NCBI GenBank assembly: GCA_046496815.1
Contig: JAWOGN010000208.1
Coordinates: 1-16,535 of the forward strand
DNA length: 16,535 nt
Reading direction: 5' to 3'
Source of the DNA: JAWOGN01 sp046496815
GTDB taxonomy: Bacteria; Desulfobacterota; DSM-4660; Desulfatiglandales; Desulfatiglandaceae
Positions within the stretch are counted from its first letter, which is position 1, and every line of letters begins with the position of its first letter. The position numbers and the translations under genes are program-made. Below, one piece after another: positions 14,500 through 16,535 of the stretch. The notes beneath the pieces are model-generated. The model saw only the letters and a list, made by a program, of their open reading frames with translations, did not search any database and had not been told where the DNA came from.

Positions 14500-14531
14500 A
14501 AAAGGGGGACGCCCTGTCGCATCCCCCTTTT
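14500..14531 (+). terminator. Intercistronic hairpin between binding protein and permease
   Basis: AAAAGGGGGA (14500-14509) and TCCCCCTTTT (14522-14531) form a perfect 10-bp stem with a 12-nt loop. The four T of the right arm give the typical GC stem plus T end of an intrinsic terminator. Such hairpins after binding-protein genes commonly cause partial termination or stabilise the upstream message, so more binding protein is made than membrane components. Confidence 0.7.
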
Positions 14532-14552
14532 CCTGGATGGAGGAGGCCGGGT

Positions 14553-15350
14553 TTGACTTTCAACAGGCGTTCACTGATTACCCTGGGCATTCTCGCAATC
14601 ATCACAGCAGGCAGCTACTACTTCTTCACCCGAAGAGGAATCACCTACATTTGGCATTGGGAGAGTATCCCGGAGATGCTGTTTTACAAGGGCGCAAAGT
14701 CTGCTGATGATCCCACGGTTCGGCTGCGGATGGGCATCCTGATGATCGGCTTTGTGTTGACCTTGAAAATCTCTGTTTTTGCGATCTTTTTTGCCATCAT
14801 CATCGGAACGGTTGTCGGCATATCAAGACTCTCCAGCGAGCCCGTAACACGGTGGATTTCGATGGCTTATGTGGAAGTCATCCGAAATACCCCCCTCCTC
14901 GTTCAAATCTATATCATCTACTTTTTCGTGGGGTCTCTGCTGAGGCTTTCTGCATTTACGGCCGGCACGGCCGCGTTGGCGATCTTCGCGGGCGCGTATG
15001 TGGGAGAGATCGTGCGAGCCGGCATTCAGTCCATCCACAAGGGGCAAATGGAGGCAGCCCGATCGCTCGGCATGACTTACGCCGAGGCAATGCGACATAT
15101 TATTCTGCCCCAGGCCTTCAAGCGCATCATCCCGCCTCTGGCCGGTCAGTTTATCTCCCTGGTGAAGGACTCGTCTCTGGTTTCGGTCGTCGCCCTGGCC
15201 GATCTCATGTTTCAGGGTCAGCAAGCTGTCGCCAGAACTTACCATGCCTTCGAGATATACTTCACAGTGGCTTTCCTCTATTTGGTCATGACGTTTACGC
15301 TTTCCATGGCCACCCAATACATTGAAAGGAGGCTCGCCATCAGTGATTGA
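14553..15350 (+). CDS. Amino-acid ABC transporter permease (HisM/GlnP type)
   Basis: 265 residues starting at TTG 14553, supported by GGAGGAGG (14539-14546) six bases upstream and by the absence of an in-frame ATG nearby. Hydrophobic segments lie at about residues 7-26, 60-90, 112-150 and 190-260. The EAA loop, which contacts the ATPase, is clear (GQMEAARSLGMTYAEAMRHIILPQAF). NTPLLVQIYIIYF and KDSSLVSVVALADLM are typical of polar amino-acid permeases. The N-terminal extension of about 50 residues before the permease core is longer than in the shortest GlnP proteins. It is the only permease in the operon, so it should act as a homodimer. It overlaps the ATPase gene by 8 nt. Confidence 0.92.
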   Translation: MTFNRRSLITLGILAIITAGSYYFFTRRGITYIWHWESIPEMLFYKGAKSADDPTVRLRMGILMIGFVLTLKISVFAIFFAIIIGTVVGISRLSSEPVTRWISMAYVEVIRNTPLLVQIYIIYFFVGSLLRLSAFTAGTAALAIFAGAYVGEIVRAGIQSIHKGQMEAARSLGMTYAEAMRHIILPQAFKRIIPPLAGQFISLVKDSSLVSVVALADLMFQGQQAVARTYHAFEIYFTVAFLYLVMTFTLSMATQYIERRLAISD

Positions 15351-16080
15351 AGCGCGTAACGTTTACAAGACCTTTCAAACACCCGACCGCAGGGAGGTGA
15401 AGGCCCTCGTTGACTTCTCCACGCGGATCGAAAAGGGTGAAGTGGTGGTTATTATCGGCCCCAGCGGATCCGGAAAAAGCACGTTTCTCAGATGCCTCAA
15501 CCGGCTTGAGGACATCGACAGCGGTGAGATTCTTATCGATGGTGTCAATATTTACGACAAAAAAGTAGACATCAACAAGATCCGAGAAGAAATCGGCATG
15601 GTATTTCAACTCTTCAACCTATTCCCCCACAAAACGGTCCTTGAAAACGTGACCCTGGCCCAGCAGGTGGTTCGCAAACGGAGTAAAGAAGAGGCGACAA
15701 AGGTTGCGCGCGGCCTTCTTGAAAAAGTCGGGATCTTGGCAAAAGAACGGGGCTACCCGTCTCAGCTGTCCGGGGGACAACAGCAACGGGTCGCCATTGC
15801 CCGGGCACTGGCCATGCACCCGAAAATCATGATGTTCGATGAAGCCACCTCAGCGCTCGATCCTGAAATGATCGGCGAAGTGCTGGACGTCATGAAGACG
15901 CTGGCCCGTGAAGGTATGACCATGGCCGTGGTCACCCATGAGATGGGATTTGCCCGTGAGGTCTCGGACCGGGTCATTTTCATGGACGAAGGCCAAATCG
16001 TCGAAGAGGGAACCGCCGAACATTTCTTCGTCAACCCCACGCACGAGAGAACCAAGTTATTCTTGAGCCAAATCCTTTAA
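15343..16080 (+). CDS. Amino-acid ABC transporter ATPase (GlnQ/HisP type)
   Basis: 245 residues starting at GTG 15343. AAAGGAGG (15325-15332) lies 10 bases before it, and the in-frame TTG 15322 would place that ribosome site inside the coding region. All ABC motifs are intact: Walker A GPSGSGKST, Q-loop FQLFNLFPH, signature LSGGQQQRVAIARAL, Walker B IMMFDEATSALDPE and switch VVTHE. Length is typical for polar amino-acid importers. It powers import of the substrate held by the binding protein. The last 8 nt of the permease gene overlap its start, showing translational coupling. Confidence 0.95.
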   Translation: MIEARNVYKTFQTPDRREVKALVDFSTRIEKGEVVVIIGPSGSGKSTFLRCLNRLEDIDSGEILIDGVNIYDKKVDINKIREEIGMVFQLFNLFPHKTVLENVTLAQQVVRKRSKEEATKVARGLLEKVGILAKERGYPSQLSGGQQQRVAIARALAMHPKIMMFDEATSALDPEMIGEVLDVMKTLAREGMTMAVVTHEMGFAREVSDRVIFMDEGQIVEEGTAEHFFVNPTHERTKLFLSQIL

Positions 16081-16114
16081 CCCCCTAAAAACCGATACAA
16101 TCCTTTTCCAAGTC

Positions 16115-16133
16115 TCCCTTTCGTAAAAAGGGA
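16115..16133 (+). terminator. Hairpin between the ATPase gene and pxpA
   Basis: TCCCTTT (16115-16121) pairs with AAAGGGA (16127-16133) around a 5-nt loop, followed by TTAAAAT. It may be a weak terminator or processing site. Continued reading into pxpA is likely, since the gap is only 75 bp and pxpA has a good ribosome site. Confidence 0.4.
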
Positions 16134-16155
16134 TTAAAATCGGAGGTGCGGCCTT

Positions 16156-16535
16156 ATGAGAATCGATTTGAATTGCGACATGGGAGAAAGTTTTGGAGCC
16201 TACAAAATCGGCCTGGACGAGGAGGTGATCCAATACATTACCTCAGCCAACATCGCGTGCGGGTGGCACGCCGGTGATCCCATGGTGATGGACAAAACGG
16301 TAAAGATGGCGGTTGACTATGGCGTCGGCATCGGCGCCCACCCGGGATATCCCGACCTGGTGGGATTCGGTCGCAGAAACATGGATTGCTCACCCGATGA
16401 AATCCGGAATTATATCATATACCAAATCGGCGCGTTGCAAGCCTTCTGCGCCGTAAATGGGACCCGAGTTCGCCACGTGAAACCCCATGGAAACCTTTAC
16501 AACACGGCAGTGGAAAATGCCTCGGTTGCGCGTGC
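16156..16535 (+). CDS. pxpA: 5-oxoprolinase subunit A (LamB/YcsF family), N-terminal part
   Basis: Begins ATG 16156 with GGAGGTG seven bases upstream and runs off the window. The visible 126 residues match the family: MRIDLNCDMGESFGAYKIG, ANIACGWHAGDPMVMDKTV, IGAHPGYPDLVGFGRR, and VKPHGNLYN. With PxpB and PxpC, PxpA opens 5-oxoproline (pyroglutamate) to glutamate using ATP in the cytoplasm. pxpB and pxpC are expected just beyond the window. Its place behind a polar amino-acid importer suggests glutamate, glutamine or pyroglutamate use, but this is inference. Confidence 0.95.
   Translation, partial: MRIDLNCDMGESFGAYKIGLDEEVIQYITSANIACGWHAGDPMVMDKTVKMAVDYGVGIGAHPGYPDLVGFGRRNMDCSPDEIRNYIIYQIGALQAFCAVNGTRVRHVKPHGNLYNTAVENASVAR

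Noticed and set aside
13620..14522. 300-codon minus-strand frame opposite the binding-protein gene
   Set aside because: It is a shadow of the clear solute-binding protein on the plus strand and has no family signature.

Overview
The window looks like chromosomal DNA of a mesophilic sulfate-reducer-type deltaproteobacterium (Desulfobacterota, Desulfobacteraceae-like). This is inferred from the moderate GC content, a selenocysteine-encoding selD beside yedF and a LysR regulator, and the mix of conserved hypothetical families. No rRNA, tRNA, CRISPR array, prophage or transposase gene was found. Gene order is typical of a core or lightly accessory chromosomal region.

Region 1 (1-3816) is a selenium-metabolism cluster on the + strand. 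It starts with the tail of a metallo-beta-lactamase-fold hydrolase, followed by a LysR regulator of the type found with selenium genes. Next comes a 75-codon gene that any standard gene caller will miss, because it has an in-frame UGA directly after a Cys codon and a SECIS-like hairpin at the canonical distance. Then follow selD, which also has an in-frame UGA at codon 18 so that its true start is 90 nt upstream of the apparent one, yedF (TusA plus DsrE-like domains), and a small DUF1858-like CxCC protein. In the small selenoprotein, Sec aligns without gaps with the catalytic Cys of the TusA domain of YedF. It is therefore a candidate Sec-containing TusA-like carrier inside the cell's own selenium-handling operon. 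This is the most interesting item in the window.

Region 2 (3906-5547, - strand) holds a class C beta-lactamase-family serine hydrolase, translationally coupled to a conserved helical protein of unknown function.

Region 3 (5548-9024) holds a TraB/PrgY-family membrane protein and a 150-bp palindromic MITE-like element inserted exactly at the traB stop codon. It also has a zinc-ribbon protein with a very acidic tail, convergent with an FHA-GAF signalling protein.

Region 4 (9025-11078) holds a secreted protein of unknown function and a MltD-like lytic transglycosylase with one LysM domain.

Region 5 (11368-16535) is a nitrogen and amino-acid island. It contains an arginase/agmatinase-family ureohydrolase with an unusual His-to-Asn change, a DDAH/amidinotransferase-fold guanidine hydrolase, a complete polar amino-acid ABC importer (binding protein, permease, ATPase) behind a strong sigma70-like promoter and a long leader, and the start of pxpA (5-oxoprolinase subunit A). 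Together these suggest uptake and breakdown of arginine-like or glutamate/pyroglutamate-like compounds. The substrate cannot be read from sequence alone.
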